Assembly (NCBI GenBank): GCA_002427745.1
Contig: DIYF01000012.1
Location: forward strand, 7,315-22,504
Length of the DNA stretch: 15,190 nt
Source: Roseivirga sp. UBA6061
GTDB lineage: Bacteria > Bacteroidota > Bacteroidia > Cytophagales > Cyclobacteriaceae
Reading direction: 5' to 3'
The notes under the pieces were generated by a model, which saw only the letters and a program-made list of their open reading frames with translations, made no database searches and had not been told where the DNA came from. This document shows, piece by piece, positions 14,483 through 15,190 of the stretch; within the stretch, counting starts at the first letter, position 1; the number at the start of each line of letters is the position of its first letter. A program made the translations under genes and the position numbers.

Positions 14483-15190
14483 ATGCTTTCTAAATCTTCG
14501 ACCAGATTAGCTTTTACCTTTCTCTGTTTTTTGTTCATCTCCGTTAATGCCCTTGCCCAGGAAATTAAGGGAGTGGTGAAAGATAAAACCGGGCCTGTTC
14601 CCGGTGCTACGGTGAGCATTTCAGATGACCTGGGCAGTGTGACAGATGCTGCCGGGAGGTACCAAATGAAAGTACCTGCCGGAGACCATCGGGTAAGTAT
14701 TCGCTTTTTGGGTTATCAAACAAAAATTGTAACAGTGACGGTAGCTGACGGTGAAGTCTATCAGTTAGATGTGGTTTTGGAAGAGCAGGCAGCTCTGCTT
14801 GATGAAATGGTGGTAGTAGGGACCAGGGGGCAAACCCGATCGGCAGTAGATTCTCCGGTTCCGGTAGATATCCTGCCTGCCCGTGAGTTAATGAATAGTG
14901 GACAGACCACTTTTGACAAAGCACTGACTTATCGGGTGCCTTCTTTCAATTCTGTCCAGACTCCTGTCAATGATGCCACCTCCCTGCTTGACCCGTACGA
15001 GATCAGGAATATGGGGCCGAGTAGAACCCTGATTCTGATTAACGGAAAACGTAAAAACCTGAGTGCCTTGCTATATACGCAAACCTCTCCCGGTAGAGGA
15101 GAAACCGGTGCTGACATCTCGGCTATTCCTACTGCTGCTGTAAAACGAGTAGAGATTTTAAGCGATGGCGCCTCTGCCCATTATGGCTCG
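14483..15190 (+). CDS. TonB-dependent outer membrane receptor, 3' end outside the window
   Basis: The first 236 codons are in view and the frame is open to the right edge. Residues 1-25 are a signal peptide (TFLCFLFISVNALA then QE). Residues 27-100 form a carboxypeptidase-regulatory-like beta-sandwich (EIKGVVKDKTGPVPGATVSI, then SVTDAAGRYQMKVPAG and FLGYQTK). A TonB-box-like stretch, LDEMVVVGTRG, follows at about 106-116. The plug domain begins after it (SPVPVDILPARELM, then RTLILINGKRKN and ISAIPTAAVKRVEILSDGAS). The N-terminal extension is typical of Bacteroidota receptors. The plug wording resembles general TonB-dependent receptors rather than SusC, and whether a SusD partner follows cannot be seen. 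The ligand is unknown; uptake of peptides or chelates would fit, but position next to the locus is the only hint. No strong ribosome-binding site precedes ATG 14483. Confidence 0.93.
   Translation, partial: MLSKSSTRLAFTFLCFLFISVNALAQEIKGVVKDKTGPVPGATVSISDDLGSVTDAAGRYQMKVPAGDHRVSIRFLGYQTKIVTVTVADGEVYQLDVVLEEQAALLDEMVVVGTRGQTRSAVDSPVPVDILPARELMNSGQTTFDKALTYRVPSFNSVQTPVNDATSLLDPYEIRNMGPSRTLILINGKRKNLSALLYTQTSPGRGETGADISAIPTAAVKRVEILSDGASAHYGS

Noticed and set aside
14607..15117. Minus-strand ORFs at 14607-14924 and 14929-15117
   Set aside because: They are antisense to the well-supported TonB-dependent receptor frame.

Overview
The window looks like a chromosomal piece of a Bacteroidota bacterium, probably Cytophagales-like. 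The reasons are a TonB-dependent receptor with an N-terminal carboxypeptidase-regulatory-like domain, signal-peptide-bearing or lipoprotein-type peptidase and amidase genes, A-rich start regions with little Shine-Dalgarno sequence, and a TAnnTTTG-type -7 box upstream of one operon. The genus cannot be named from sequence reading alone.

Positions 1-11037 (all minus strand) form a catabolic locus for hydroxyproline and hydroxyproline-containing peptides. In transcription order it encodes a DHDPS-family 1-pyrroline-4-hydroxy-2-carboxylate deaminase (11037-10123), an alpha-ketoglutarate semialdehyde dehydrogenase (9957-8389), a DUF885 lipoprotein metallopeptidase (8384-6666), an ornithine-cyclodeaminase-family pyrroline-2-carboxylate reductase (6662-5706), a terminator-like hairpin and an inverted-repeat element (5420-5691), a 4-hydroxyproline 2-epimerase (5415-4414), a DadA-like FAD D-hydroxyproline dehydrogenase (4390-3137), a trans-3-hydroxy-L-proline dehydratase (3140-2082) and a DPP-IV-like dipeptidyl peptidase that runs off the left edge (2052-1).

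Together these genes would supply two routes. Trans-4-hydroxy-L-proline goes through epimerase, dehydrogenase, deaminase and aldehyde dehydrogenase to alpha-ketoglutarate. Trans-3-hydroxy-L-proline goes through dehydratase and reductase to L-proline. The two isomers occur together in collagen, and the two peptidases fit the release of proline or hydroxyproline from peptides. The two proline-racemase-family enzymes can be told apart by their active sites: Cys/Cys in the epimerase and Cys/Thr in the dehydratase.

An AraC-family regulator (11243-12103, plus) is divergent from the deaminase gene. The octamer TCATATCA/TGATATGA occurs as a spaced inverted pair in that intergenic region, again upstream of the aldehyde dehydrogenase, and at the start of the dipeptidyl peptidase gene. 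It is a candidate operator set for this regulon.

The right part holds a small unrecognised four-helix membrane protein (12561-12202, minus), an amidase-signature-family enzyme with an N-terminal signal sequence (14139-12592, minus), a 343-base intergenic region, and the first 236 codons of a TonB-dependent receptor (14483 to the right edge, plus). Their link to hydroxyproline use is only by position.
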